This document shows positions 1-6,316 of a stretch of 11,599 bases of DNA, piece by piece. How positions within the stretch are numbered: the stretch's first letter is position 1; each line of letters opens with the position of its first letter. Below the pieces are notes generated by a model. It was not told the DNA's origin. It saw only the letters and a list, made by a program, of their open reading frames with translations, and did not search any database. The translations under genes and the position numbers were made by a program. The stretch is from Cyanobacteria bacterium UBA11370 (lineage in GTDB: Bacteria; Cyanobacteriota; Cyanobacteriia; Cyanobacteriales; Coleofasciculaceae), in assembly GCA_003486645.1 (NCBI GenBank), contig DNGI01000471.1:3033-14631 (forward strand), read 5' to 3'.

Positions 1-2
1 TC

Positions 3-143
3 ATTCACGAGTATCAAAGACTCGATAACGAGGATTTAGGACTCACTTATGAGTATCACAAACTCAACCACAAGTATCAAAGACTTAACTACGAGTATTT
101 AAGTATCACCAACGACAATAAAAAACTCAATAATCAGTACTAG
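3..143 (+). CDS. 3' end of a heptapeptide-repeat (coiled-coil-like) protein, partial
   Basis: An open plus-strand frame runs in from the left edge and stops at TAG (141-143); 46 residues are visible. From position 9 it consists of six consecutive 21-bp units (9-29, 30-50, 51-71, 72-92, 93-113, 114-134) plus a stub. Each unit encodes seven residues: EYQRLDN, EDLGLTY, EYHKLNH, KYQRLNY, EYLSITN, DNKKLNN. Position 2 is usually Tyr and position 5 Leu or Ile, the spacing of a and d core positions in a coiled coil. The last units diverge at the DNA level, whereas the protein pattern holds better, which supports real coding sequence. The start, the N-terminal domains and the function lie outside the window. 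It could also be a non-coding minisatellite that happens to be open. I do not recognise a family. Confidence 0.55.
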   Translation: MHEYQRLDNEDLGLTYEYHKLNHKYQRLNYEYLSITNDNKKLNNQY

Positions 144-145
144 CC

Positions 146-167
146 AATTGCATTTAAAGAGGCAATT
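146..167 (+). terminator. weak terminator-like hairpin after the repeat gene
   Basis: AATTGC (146-151) pairs with GCAATT (162-167) around a 10-nt loop and is followed by TTATCTCT. It begins 3 nt after the stop of the plus-strand repeat ORF. The stem is short and AT-rich and the U-tract is interrupted, so it is only a weak intrinsic-terminator candidate. Confidence 0.3.
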
Positions 168-234
168 TTATCTCTCCCTCTCCCTCTGTTCTTCTCTCCC
201 CTCAACCCAATTAATCATGACCCTAAAATACAGA

Positions 235-264
235 GTAGGGATACAGACTAACTCGTACCCCTAC
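235..264 (-). terminator. possible terminator downstream of the ChaB-domain gene
   Basis: On the minus strand GTAGGGGTAC pairs with GTATCCCTAC (10 bp with one G-U pair) around a 10-nt loop. The U-tract after it is broken (TCTGTATTTTA). It lies 29 nt beyond the stop codon at 294, in the right place and orientation to end that transcript. The imperfect U-tract keeps confidence moderate. Confidence 0.4.
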
Positions 265-293
265 CCATAAACTTAAACCAAAACTCTACTCAA

Positions 294-1061
294 CTAAACC
301 GATACTTTTTGCTTTGACCATACACCATTTTCATCCTCATCAAACTGCTGGTGAATGGCTTGCCATGCCGCTTGTTCTGCCTTCATCGGATCTTCAATCT
401 GATCGTACACAGCATTATATTCTTCGATGAAGATTTGCTGGGCATCTTCCGACAAATGAGAACGGACTTCGGGGGATAACTCTTTAATATCATTACACCG
501 ACCGGGACAGGGACGAGGCAAAGTCATCTCGCTAGTATGCACTTCTTCGCCACCTGCACTTTCTAGCAATAATTGATATTCACCCGACTTATTAATAGGG
601 ACTTCTGCCATAACCAAAAACTCACCTGCTTCGAGGCGCGTTTGATAAATAGTTGCTTTCTCTTCCGGCATTCCTAATGCAACTAAAACAGACACTAAAC
701 CCGCGCCTGCACTTCCGGCGATCGCACCACTTACTGCCCCTAACAATACTGCACCTAATGGCCCTGCGGCAACAACGGGTCCAACAAAGGGAATAAATAA
801 CATTCCCACACCACTAAGTAGGCTTAAAAAGGAACCAAACAAGGAACCAAATATTGCACCCGTCCGCAGTCCGCCTAAAATGACATCTTTTTTAGTAATA
901 AATCCAGCAATTCGGGTCTTCGATTGAAAATTTTTACCCATTACTGAAATATGATCTTGAGGAACTCCCCGATCCAGCAGTCGCCGCACAACATTATCTA
1001 ATTGAGATTCTTCTTTAAATACGGCAGAAATTGTACGTTCTGCTCTATAGTCATTAGCCAT
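294..1061 (-). CDS. Gly-rich membrane-type stress protein with C-terminal ChaB-like domain
   Basis: This 255-residue protein has three parts. Residues 10-45 ([20 protein letters not shown] onward, then GVPQDHISV) resemble the N-terminal ferredoxin-like fold of general-stress (DUF1269/GsiB-like 'YflT') proteins. Residues 60-130 are hydrophobic and very Gly/Ala-rich, suggesting membrane-spanning or glycine-zipper helices. Residues 135-155 form a second half of the N-terminal fold ([11 protein letters not shown]). Residues 190-248 match a ChaB-like domain: [21 protein letters not shown], then [13 protein letters not shown] and GVWSK. ChaB was named from cation transport regulation in E. coli, but its biochemical role is unclear. 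The start at 1061 has a good SD (GGAGGG) 5-6 nt upstream. It is monocistronic by spacing, 172 bp from the next gene upstream. Domain assignments are by eye; the membrane location is inferred. Confidence 0.75.
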   Translation of the reverse strand: MANDYRAERTISAVFKEESQLDNVVRRLLDRGVPQDHISVMGKNFQSKTRIAGFITKKDVILGGLRTGAIFGSLFGSFLSLLSGVGMLFIPFVGPVVAAGPLGAVLLGAVSGAIAGSAGAGLVSVLVALGMPEEKATIYQTRLEAGEFLVMAEVPINKSGEYQLLLESAGGEEVHTSEMTLPRPCPGRCNDIKELSPEVRSHLSEDAQQIFIEEYNAVYDQIEDPMKAEQAAWQAIHQQFDEDENGVWSKQKVSV

Positions 1062-1233
1062 GTTGACCCTCCTATCGTTCTGCTTATTCGCATCCTGTCT
1101 ATAAGAGGTTACTCAATGAAGTGAGGGTTGTGAATCGCCCCTAGGGTTGATTTTATCAGCTACAGTTTATTACAAAATTTTAATGGGTAATCAAGTGAAA
1201 AATCGAATTTATAAGTGAAATAGCTCTAAAGAT

Positions 1234-1602
1234 TTAACCCAGCGTCAATACGTCCCCAGTTGCATCTACTACTAACCGCATCGTTCTCAGCCACTGCAAC
1301 CCTAGTAAAGGTTCTGGAATTTCTGACCCAGCGTGGACGGGAATCGTGTACTCAATTCCGTCCAGTATAATCTTTCCCTCATACAAAGCAAAGGATACCT
1401 CACCTTTGGCTGTTTTCATCGTTTTTGAACGTTCAATAATAGACCAACCTAACCCCTCTATATCTTGAGTATTAATCGCTAACCAGCCTGTCGTAAACCC
1501 GGTATCTAGCAGCACATCAACTGCTAATATCTCTCCATTTGCAGCAATCAAATCTACTTCAAAAAATAGCTCACCTATATCGCCGAAGATACCCGAAATC
1601 AT
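1234..1602 (-). CDS. retropepsin-like (clan AA) aspartic protease
   Basis: A 122-residue single-domain protein. Residues 33-39 read DTGFTTG, the active-site Asp motif (D-T/S-G) of retropepsin-like proteases, preceded by the hydrophobic strand VDVLL. Residues 97-105 read PLLGLQWL, matching the conserved hydrophobic-hydrophobic-Gly motif near the C-terminus of this fold. The length fits a monomer that would dimerise to form the active site, as retropepsins do. Its start codon overlaps the stop of the upstream gene by four bases (ATGA, 1599-1602), so translation is probably coupled to that gene. There is no signal peptide, so a cytoplasmic location is inferred. The substrate is unknown. Confidence is high for the fold and moderate for activity. 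Confidence 0.75.
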   Translation of the reverse strand: MISGIFGDIGELFFEVDLIAANGEILAVDVLLDTGFTTGWLAINTQDIEGLGWSIIERSKTMKTAKGEVSFALYEGKIILDGIEYTIPVHAGSEIPEPLLGLQWLRTMRLVVDATGDVLTLG

Positions 1603-1916
1603 ATCTTGCCACAGGCTCCTGTTTCATTGATCCGAAATGTAACAAGCCAGCCTGAAGGATACTTTTGACGTGCTTTTTGATCGGCAATATCTTCATCCGG
1701 ATCAATGAAATAGTCACCACTATTTGGCTCAATAATCATAAACCAATTATAGTGGTCAGTAATTAATTCATCCCTCACTCGTTCAAAAACTGGGCGACAG
1801 TGTTGATAACGTGCGTCTAGTTCTGCTTGGCGTTTGGCTAATTCTTCCGGTGGTATCGTATAGTTTGGAAATATTCTGCCGCGACGGATGGGTCGTTTTA
1901 CAGGTTGTTGAGTCAT
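1599..1916 (-). CDS. small conserved partner of the aspartic protease, function unknown
   Basis: A 105-residue soluble protein with a basic N-terminus (KRPIRRGR, residues 8-14), a charged helix (EELAKRQAELDARYQ, 24-38), an acidic segment around YFIDPDEDIADQKARQKYP (69-87) and a C-terminal FRINETGACGKI. The aromatic-acidic block and the FRINETG...CG ending look like a family I associate with cyanobacterial genes placed directly before aspartic-protease genes, but I cannot name it. It overlaps the protease gene by 4 bp (ATGA), so the two are co-translated. A toxin-antitoxin-like or substrate/partner relation is possible and unproven. No clear SD precedes the ATG; a heptamer repeat lies immediately upstream. 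Confidence 0.65.
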   Translation of the reverse strand: MTQQPVKRPIRRGRIFPNYTIPPEELAKRQAELDARYQHCRPVFERVRDELITDHYNWFMIIEPNSGDYFIDPDEDIADQKARQKYPSGWLVTFRINETGACGKI

Positions 1917-1919
1917 AAG

Positions 1920-1947
1920 GATTTTGGATTTTAGATTTTGGATTTTG
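1920..1947. repeat. heptanucleotide tandem repeat (GATTTTR)4
   Basis: Four 7-bp units, GATTTTG, GATTTTA, GATTTTG, GATTTTG, lie directly upstream of the minus-strand gene starting at 1916. A related partial copy occurs around 2221-2232. Short 7-bp tandem repeats in intergenic DNA are a familiar feature of filamentous cyanobacteria. Confidence 0.8.
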
Positions 1948-2008
1948 GATTGATCGCCAGGAGATAGGTTTTATTCTATCAAGAGATCGGGGTGGAACTC
2001 GTTATTAA

Positions 2009-2212
2009 TTAATACCGCCGCGTCTTTTGCACACCATAAATAAGTCCCGTCGCAATAGAAAGTAAAATCAATATTGAGATTACCCCTCCCGGCATAGCTG
2101 TGAATCCTGGAATACCGAATCCTCGGAGTATATAGAGAACTAATGTAATTCCCAGGGTAATAGAAAAAATGTATGCCAATATTAACGTTTCAGATGGAGG
2201 AAATTGTTTCAT
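2009..2212 (-). CDS. two-helix small membrane protein, unknown function
   Basis: A 67-residue hydrophobic peptide with two predicted transmembrane segments, roughly residues 9-31 (LILAYIFSITLGITLVLYIL) and 41-60 (GGVISILILLSIATGLIYGV), joined by a Gly/Pro loop (RGFGIPGFTAMPGG). The C-terminus is basic (QKTRRY), which would favour a cytoplasmic C-terminus by the positive-inside rule. There is no clear SD before the ATG. It lies 92 bp upstream of the small partner gene at 1916 and 146 bp beyond the clpB stop, with a terminator between it and clpB. I recognise no family. It may be a real small cyanobacterial membrane protein; the frame is supported mainly by its clean hydrophobic pattern. Confidence 0.55.
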   Translation of the reverse strand: MKQFPPSETLILAYIFSITLGITLVLYILRGFGIPGFTAMPGGVISILILLSIATGLIYGVQKTRRY

Positions 2213-2312
2213 AAGAGTTTAGATTTTAGATTGATGAAGACACACTCTGTCAGAGTTTTAGTCACTGATGTGGGACTTTTTTTAATGGGTATCAGTTGAC
2301 CTAAAATGGTCT

Positions 2313-2349
2313 AAAAAAAGACAGGCTGCACCTTTATACAACCTGTCTT
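2313..2349 (-). terminator. intrinsic terminator of clpB
   Basis: On the minus strand AAGACAGG (2349-2342) pairs perfectly with CCTGTCTT (2325-2318) around a 16-nt loop and runs straight into seven T residues (2319-2313). It starts 9 nt after the clpB stop codon. This is the clearest Rho-independent terminator in the window, and it separates clpB from the small membrane-protein gene. Confidence 0.88.
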
Positions 2350-2358
2350 ACCTTACGA

Positions 2359-5001
2359 TCAAGCATTCGGATTTGCTGAACTTGGTAATGTCAATAACTC
2401 AGCAGGTAAGCGCTTGAAAACTAACCGTTCATTCTCAACATCCACGAAGATAGTATCACCATCATTGAACTGACCCCGCAGAATACTCTTAGCAATTTGA
2501 GTTTCCAATTCTCGCTGAATGGCACGTTTAAGAGGACGTGCGCCGAACACTGGATCGTAGCCAATATCTGCTAAGAAATCTACCGCTGCTTCCGATAGTT
2601 TCAACGACATCTTACGTTCAGCTAACCGCTTTTCTAAGCGTTGAACTTGCAGTTGCACAATATGTCGCAATTCGTGTTTCTGCAAAGCGTGGAAGATAAT
2701 TACTTCATCAATTCGGTTGAGGAATTCTGGACGGAAACTCGTCCGCATCGCCTCCATTACCCGACTCCGCATTTCATCATATCGAGAATCATCACCCGCT
2801 ACATCTAAGATGTATTGAGAACCGATATTACTCGTCATGATGATAATACTATTCTTGAAGTCTACGGTATGACCTTGAGCATCAGTAACGCGACCATCAT
2901 CCAGAATTTGCAGCATTATATTGAAAACATCCGCGTGCGCTTTCTCTATTTCATCAAATAGAATCACTGCAAAAGGACGACGACGAATGGCTTCGGTTAA
3001 CTGTCCACCTTCATCATACCCAATATATCCAGGAGGCGCACCAATCAATCGAGAAACGGCGTGTTTCTCCATGTATTCAGACATATCAATTCGCACTAAA
3101 GCATCTTCAGTATCAAATAGATATGCCGCTAGTGCCTTGGCTAATTCGGTCTTGCCAACACCCGTAGGACCAAGGAAAATAAAGCTAGCAGTTGGACGAT
3201 TAGGATCAGCTAAACCTGCACGCGATCGCTGAATCGCATCTGCCACCGCCGTAACTGCTTCCTCCTGTCCCACCACTCGTTCATGCAATTCATCTTCTAA
3301 ATGCAGTAACTTCTGCATCTCGGATTCCACCAGTTTACTAATCGGAATTCCCGTCCATTTGGAAATAATTTCGGCAATATCGGATTCGGTTACTTCCTCA
3401 CGCAGTAAGGATTTGCCACTAGTTTGAGCATTCGCTAACTGAAATTCTGTTTCTTTTAAAGACGCTTGTAATTGGGTTAATTTCCCATATTTTAATTCCG
3501 CCGCCTTGTTAAGATTATACTCCCGTTCGGCTTGCTGAATTTCTACATTAACCCGATCAATCTCTTCTTTAATCCCCTGAATTCGCTCAATTACATCTTT
3601 TTCCGATTGCCATTGAGCATTTAATTCTCGTTGGTCTTCTTTGAGATCAGCAAGTTCTTTTTCTAGACGTTCTAACCGTTCCCTGGAAGCCGGATCACTT
3701 TCTTTTTGTAGAGACAACCTCTCCATTTCTAATTGGAGAATTTTACGATCAATTTCATCCAGTTCTTCCGGTTTAGAGGTAATCTCCATTTTCAACCGTG
3801 CAGCCGCTTCATCAACTAAATCAATCGCTTTATCAGGCAAGAAGCGATCGCTAATATATCGAGTGGATAATGTCGCCGCTGCAACTAACGCACTATCGGA
3901 AATTTTAACCCCGTGGTGAACTTCATACCGTTCTTTCAATCCCCGCAGAATTGAAATAGTATCTTCAACACTAGGTTGATCCACATAAACTTGCTGGAAT
4001 CTACGCTCTAATGCGGCATCTTTCTCGATATACTTACGGTATTCATCCAGAGTTGTAGCCCCAATACAACGCAATTCTCCCCGCGCTAACATGGGTTTTA
4101 ACAAATTACCCGCATCCATAGCGCCTTGAGTTGCACCCGCACCCACGACGGTATGAATTTCATCAATAAACATGATAATTTGTCCCTTGGAGTCTGTGAC
4201 TTCTTTGAGAACGGCTTTCATTCGTTCTTCAAATTCACCCCGGAATTTTGCACCTGCAATTAATGCACCCATATCTAATGCAATTAATTGCCGATCTTTC
4301 AACGATTGAGGCACATCTCCGGCTACAATTCGTTGGGCTAAACCTTCCGCAATAGCGGTTTTTCCGACTCCCGGTTCACCAATTAATACCGGATTATTTT
4401 TAGTCCGACGTGATAGAATTTGTACAGTACGACGAATTTCATCATCCCGTCCAATTACCGGATCAAGTTTTCCTTCCCGCGCTGCTGCGGTTAAATCACG
4501 CCCGTATTTTTCTAACGCTTCGTATTTGCCTTCTGGGTTTTGATCAGTCACTTTTTGGTTCCCCCGAATTTGGGCAATAGTACTTTTAAGTTTGTTTTCA
4601 TCAAGTTTAAATTCTTGGAATAAAGCTTTGCCAAAGCGATCATCTTTGACATAACCTAGCATCAGGTGTTCAATAGAGATATACTCGTCTTTGTACTCTT
4701 GGCGGTAGGATTCAGCCCGATCTAAAAGGGTATCCATACTCCGTCCGAGGTAGATAGAATTGTTACCACCGGAAACCTTGGGTTGGCGCTGCATAAAGCT
4801 TTCTGTCGCTTCCCGCACACGCTGGAGTGGAACCTCAGCTTTATTGAGAATACTACAAGCAAGCCCATCTTGATCAAGCAGTGATTTCATCAAATGTTCA
4901 CTCTCAATCTGTTGTCGCTGCGACGCTTTAACAATATCTGGAGTACGAGATAGCGCTTCCCAGGCTTTTTCTGTAAATTGATTAGGGTTAGTAGGTTGCA
5001 T
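2359..5001 (-). CDS. clpB: ATP-dependent disaggregase ClpB (Hsp100)
   Basis: This complete 880-residue protein is a cytoplasmic hexameric AAA+ unfoldase that rescues aggregated proteins together with DnaK/DnaJ/GrpE. The N-terminal Clp domain spans about 1-150. NBD1 has Walker A GEPGVGKT (208-215), Walker B IIMFIDE (275-281), an aromatic pore loop [11 protein letters not shown] (250-260) and an arginine-finger region LERRF (331-335). A long coiled-coil M domain (about 410-525) marks it as ClpB rather than ClpA. NBD2 has Walker A GPTGVGKT (611-618), pore loop GYIGYDEGG (658-666), Walker B VILFDE (679-684) and sensor-2 GAR (820-822). No ClpP-docking IGL/IGF loop was noticed. The first pore loop has Phe where E. 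coli has Tyr, a conservative change. The start ATG at 5001 gives the usual [15 protein letters not shown] ending. The CIS operon ends 271 bp upstream on the same strand. Whether it serves the CIS, as ClpV serves type VI secretion, is open; a housekeeping or heat-shock role is more likely. Confidence 0.97.
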   Translation of the reverse strand: MQPTNPNQFTEKAWEALSRTPDIVKASQRQQIESEHLMKSLLDQDGLACSILNKAEVPLQRVREATESFMQRQPKVSGGNNSIYLGRSMDTLLDRAESYRQEYKDEYISIEHLMLGYVKDDRFGKALFQEFKLDENKLKSTIAQIRGNQKVTDQNPEGKYEALEKYGRDLTAAAREGKLDPVIGRDDEIRRTVQILSRRTKNNPVLIGEPGVGKTAIAEGLAQRIVAGDVPQSLKDRQLIALDMGALIAGAKFRGEFEERMKAVLKEVTDSKGQIIMFIDEIHTVVGAGATQGAMDAGNLLKPMLARGELRCIGATTLDEYRKYIEKDAALERRFQQVYVDQPSVEDTISILRGLKERYEVHHGVKISDSALVAAATLSTRYISDRFLPDKAIDLVDEAAARLKMEITSKPEELDEIDRKILQLEMERLSLQKESDPASRERLERLEKELADLKEDQRELNAQWQSEKDVIERIQGIKEEIDRVNVEIQQAEREYNLNKAAELKYGKLTQLQASLKETEFQLANAQTSGKSLLREEVTESDIAEIISKWTGIPISKLVESEMQKLLHLEDELHERVVGQEEAVTAVADAIQRSRAGLADPNRPTASFIFLGPTGVGKTELAKALAAYLFDTEDALVRIDMSEYMEKHAVSRLIGAPPGYIGYDEGGQLTEAIRRRPFAVILFDEIEKAHADVFNIMLQILDDGRVTDAQGHTVDFKNSIIIMTSNIGSQYILDVAGDDSRYDEMRSRVMEAMRTSFRPEFLNRIDEVIIFHALQKHELRHIVQLQVQRLEKRLAERKMSLKLSEAAVDFLADIGYDPVFGARPLKRAIQRELETQIAKSILRGQFNDGDTIFVDVENERLVFKRLPAELLTLPSSANPNA

Positions 5002-5052
5002 TTGGTTCGTTCTGTTGAACTCTATATAGATAATTTCTCTAAACCTACAAAC

Positions 5053-5064
5053 ATTCTAAAGAAT
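5053..5064. promoter_or_regulatory. 12-bp palindrome upstream of clpB, possible operator
   Basis: ATTCTAAAGAAT is a 5-bp inverted repeat around AA, 52 bp upstream of the clpB start. Between it and the gene lies a TATA-like stretch (minus strand ATCTATATAGAG, near 5020-5030) that could be a -10 region. No CIRCE element (TTAGCACTC-N9-GAGTGCTAA) is present. A similar palindrome occurs at 10775. The function is speculative. Confidence 0.2.
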
Positions 5065-5178
5065 ACTGTGCGATCGCTAGGATCGGTATTTGCGTATTCC
5101 TTAAGACGTATTTCCCTCCCTTTCCAAAGCTAGGGTATGATACGAATCCACTTAAAAAATCCCTTTTTACGACCAATG

Positions 5179-5207
5179 GTAGAGACGTTGCATTGCAACG
5201 TCTCTAC
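5179..5207. repeat. 29-bp near-perfect palindrome, dispersed-repeat type
   Basis: GTAGAGACGTTGCA and its inverse complement (14 bp each) flank a single T. It lies between the end of the CIS operon and clpB. Elements containing GTAGAGACGTTGC...GCAACGTCTCTAC are, to my knowledge, common dispersed palindromes in filamentous cyanobacteria. In RNA either strand would form a strong hairpin, but no T-run follows, so it is not a canonical terminator. It could still reduce read-through from the CIS operon into clpB. Confidence 0.8.
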
Positions 5208-5272
5208 AGGGTTTTGGTAATTCTGATTCAAGGGGGTATATTAACCGGATTTGGTATAACTTGAATCAATTC

Positions 5273-5422
5273 TTAACCCCTCAGCTTCCGAATCTCCTCA
5301 ACCCAGCGGTGTCGTTCCCGATGTTCCAGATTCAAAATATCATCTAAAGACCAATGAAAATAAAAAGCAATTAAGGCTACCTCTTGATACAATTGCTCCA
5401 AGGGGTAGCCTATAATTCCCCC
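5273..5422 (-). CDS. DUF6760-like small CIS/phage-tail domain, probably made by -1 frameshift
   Basis: The minus-strand frame is open from 5449 to the TAA at 5273-5275. From the frame junction at 5422 it reads GGIIGYPLEQLYQEV, then ALIAFYFHWSLDDILNLEHR and ERHRWVEEIRKLRG (49 residues). The pattern GYPLxxLYxEVAxIAxxFHWxxxxILNLEHxxRxxWVxEI is what I know as DUF6760, a short domain encoded in phage-tail-like and CIS clusters next to tail-assembly genes. There is no ATG, GTG or early TTG start in this frame; only ATT (5416), ATA (5413) or an internal TTG (5401) exist. The frame is -1 relative to the 105-residue tail-assembly gene, whose last 13 bases it overlaps from the G-run. I infer that it is expressed as a C-terminal extension of that protein through slippage at GGGGG. 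The alternative is initiation at ATT. Confidence 0.72.
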   Translation of the reverse strand, partial: GGIIGYPLEQLYQEVALIAFYFHWSLDDILNLEHRERHRWVEEIRKLRG

Positions 5423-5727
5423 ATGCTTAAAACCCCTCCATCCTCCTGATTAATACGATTAAAAAACTCCTGCAAATAGATTAAATCAATTAAAAAAAGC
5501 TCTTCTAATAATTTAGGTGTTACTAACGAAACACTACCCAAACGAGTAATAACATTTGACAAAACCACCAAAATTTTATAAGCCGGATCTTCCCTAACAA
5601 TACGGTCTTTCTGAATAACAATTTCATCCTTTCCCGTAGCAAGCCGCATCATCCCATAACGATGAACACCACCCTCACTATCTACTAAACCTTTCGGCAG
5701 ACTAAATTCAAATTCTGAAAACTCCAT
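5410..5727 (-). CDS. CIS/phage tail-assembly protein, second paralogue
   Basis: A 105-residue protein starting MEFSEFEFSLPKG. It is clearly paralogous to the product of the gene just upstream (5964-6308). Shared blocks include FEFSLPKG, HRxGxMRLA, DEIV, DP(R/A)x, VITRLG, a Leu-rich central helix, and YLQxFxxxIN near the end. Proteins of this type occur in CIS and phage-like clusters after the tube genes and are usually annotated 'phage tail assembly protein'; a chaperone role like Mu gp41 or lambda G is inferred. The last residues (GGVLSMGEL) come from the segment containing the putative frameshift signal. The ATG at 5727 directly abuts a 112-bp heptamer array and has no Shine-Dalgarno sequence, so translation may be weak or coupled. 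The predicted products are a 105-residue short form and a roughly 150-residue long form carrying the DUF6760-like domain. Confidence 0.8.
   Translation of the reverse strand: MEFSEFEFSLPKGLVDSEGGVHRYGMMRLATGKDEIVIQKDRIVREDPAYKILVVLSNVITRLGSVSLVTPKLLEELFLIDLIYLQEFFNRINQEDGGVLSMGEL
5418..5439 (-). promoter_or_regulatory. putative programmed -1 ribosomal frameshift signal
   Basis: On the minus strand an SD-like GGAGGGG (5439-5433) is followed after 10 nt by a G5 run (5422-5418) in the context ATG GGG GAA TTA TAG. A second SD-like AGGAGG is at 5447-5442. A ribosome on the GGG codon can slip back one base onto another GGG and continue GGA ATT ATA GGC into the DUF6760-like frame. Otherwise it terminates two codons later. 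SD-like elements about 10 nt upstream of a slip site stimulate -1 frameshifting in bacterial dnaX. The G-run is not a perfect X-XXY-YYZ heptamer, so slippage would rely on P-site re-pairing. The SD could instead drive initiation. Confidence 0.5.
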
Positions 5728-5730
5728 AAT

Positions 5731-5842
5731 TAGTTGTTAGTTATTAGTTATTAGTTATTAGTTATTAGTTATTAGTTATTAGTTGTTAGTTGTTAGTTGT
5801 TAGTTGTTAGTTGTTAGTTGTTAGTTGTTGGTTGTTAGTTAT
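5731..5842. repeat. heptamer tandem array (TAGTTRT)16
   Basis: Sixteen uninterrupted 7-bp units: TAGTTGT once, TAGTTAT six times, TAGTTGT seven times, a variant TGGTTGT, then TAGTTAT. The two variants are segregated in blocks, as expected from slippage or unequal exchange. The array fills the gap between the two tail-assembly paralogues and reaches to within 3 bp of the start codon at 5727, where a ribosome-binding site would sit. Confidence 0.95.
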
Positions 5843-5871
5843 TTGTCATTTATTGTTATTCCTAAAAACAT

Positions 5872-5930
5872 CCGTTACATCCGTTACCAAATCCGTTGCC
5901 ACCGTTGCCACCGTTGCCACCCTTACCACC
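5872..5930. repeat. 9-bp direct repeats (CCGTTGCCA) with degenerate flanks
   Basis: Three perfect head-to-tail copies of CCGTTGCCA lie at 5893-5901, 5902-5910 and 5911-5919. Degenerate copies flank them (CCGTTACAT 5872, CCGTTACCA 5881, CCCTTACCA 5920). On the minus strand one frame reads a Gly/Asn-rich string (GGKGGNGGNGGNGFGNG) and another reads VATVATVAT. Neither open frame has a ribosome-binding site and good start, so I treat it as non-coding repeat. Confidence 0.85.
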
Positions 5931-5963
5931 AAACTGAATGTCTTAATCTCACCCATAATCCCC

Positions 5964-6308
5964 TTACATAACTACATTATCTTCTGCTTGCGTACCCCCT
6001 TCCACCCTATTATTATCCACCTCCAACTCATTAATCTGACGATAAAAACTCTGAAGATAATTAAGATCACAAGCAAAAAGATTCTCAACAATCATCGGCG
6101 AAACTTCATCCAAAGCACCCAACCGAGTAATCACTCGTGAGAGAATAATCACCGTAGCATAAGCCGGGTTAGACTTTACACGCGGGTCACGCATGGGTAC
6201 AATTTCATCAATCGCCCGTGCCAAACGCATCACACCCTTACGATGTAAATTTCCATCGCTATCGAGATACCCTTTCGGTAAACTAAATTCAAACTCAGTT
6301 TGAATCAT
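5964..6308 (-). CDS. CIS/phage tail-assembly protein, first paralogue
   Basis: A 114-residue protein starting MIQTEFEFSLPKGYLDSDG, with HRKGVMRLARAIDEIVPMRD, then NPAYATVIILSRVITRLGAL and a C-terminal YLQSFYRQIN before a variable, acidic tail. It aligns without gaps to the 105-residue paralogue over about 95 residues. It starts 8 bp after the stop of the gp19-like tube gene (6317), so it belongs to the same operon and is probably translationally coupled. Proteins in this position are usually annotated 'phage tail assembly protein'; I infer a cytoplasmic chaperone role during tube or tape-measure assembly. Unlike its paralogue it is not followed by a DUF6760-like frame; repeats follow instead. 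Confidence is good for the family, moderate for the role. Confidence 0.82.
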   Translation of the reverse strand: MIQTEFEFSLPKGYLDSDGNLHRKGVMRLARAIDEIVPMRDPRVKSNPAYATVIILSRVITRLGALDEVSPMIVENLFACDLNYLQSFYRQINELEVDNNRVEGGTQAEDNVVM

Positions 6309-6316
6309 GGATTAGT

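Noticed and set aside
1..143. CRISPR-like array at the left edge
   Set aside because: The 21-bp units are contiguous, degenerate and in frame, with no spacer of constant size between exact repeats.
2921..3919. Plus-strand ORFs inside clpB (2921-3232, 3641-3919)
   Set aside because: They are antisense shadows of strongly conserved ClpB sequence.
5002..5178. CIRCE heat-shock operator upstream of clpB
   Set aside because: No TTAGCACTC-N9-GAGTGCTAA or close variant was found by reading this stretch.
5179..5207. Palindrome as the intrinsic terminator of the CIS operon
   Set aside because: The stem is strong but no T-run follows on either strand; it looks like a dispersed palindrome instead.
5840..5963. 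Gly/Asn-rich minus-strand frame (GGNGGNGGNG) or VAT-repeat peptide after the first tail-assembly gene
   Set aside because: Both come from a 9-bp tandem repeat. The Gly/Asn frame has no start codon after its TAA, and the other lacks a ribosome-binding site.
5811..6140. Plus-strand ORF of 109 residues overlapping the heptamer array and the first tail-assembly gene
   Set aside because: It is built from repeat translation and the antisense of a well-supported gene, and has no ribosome-binding site.
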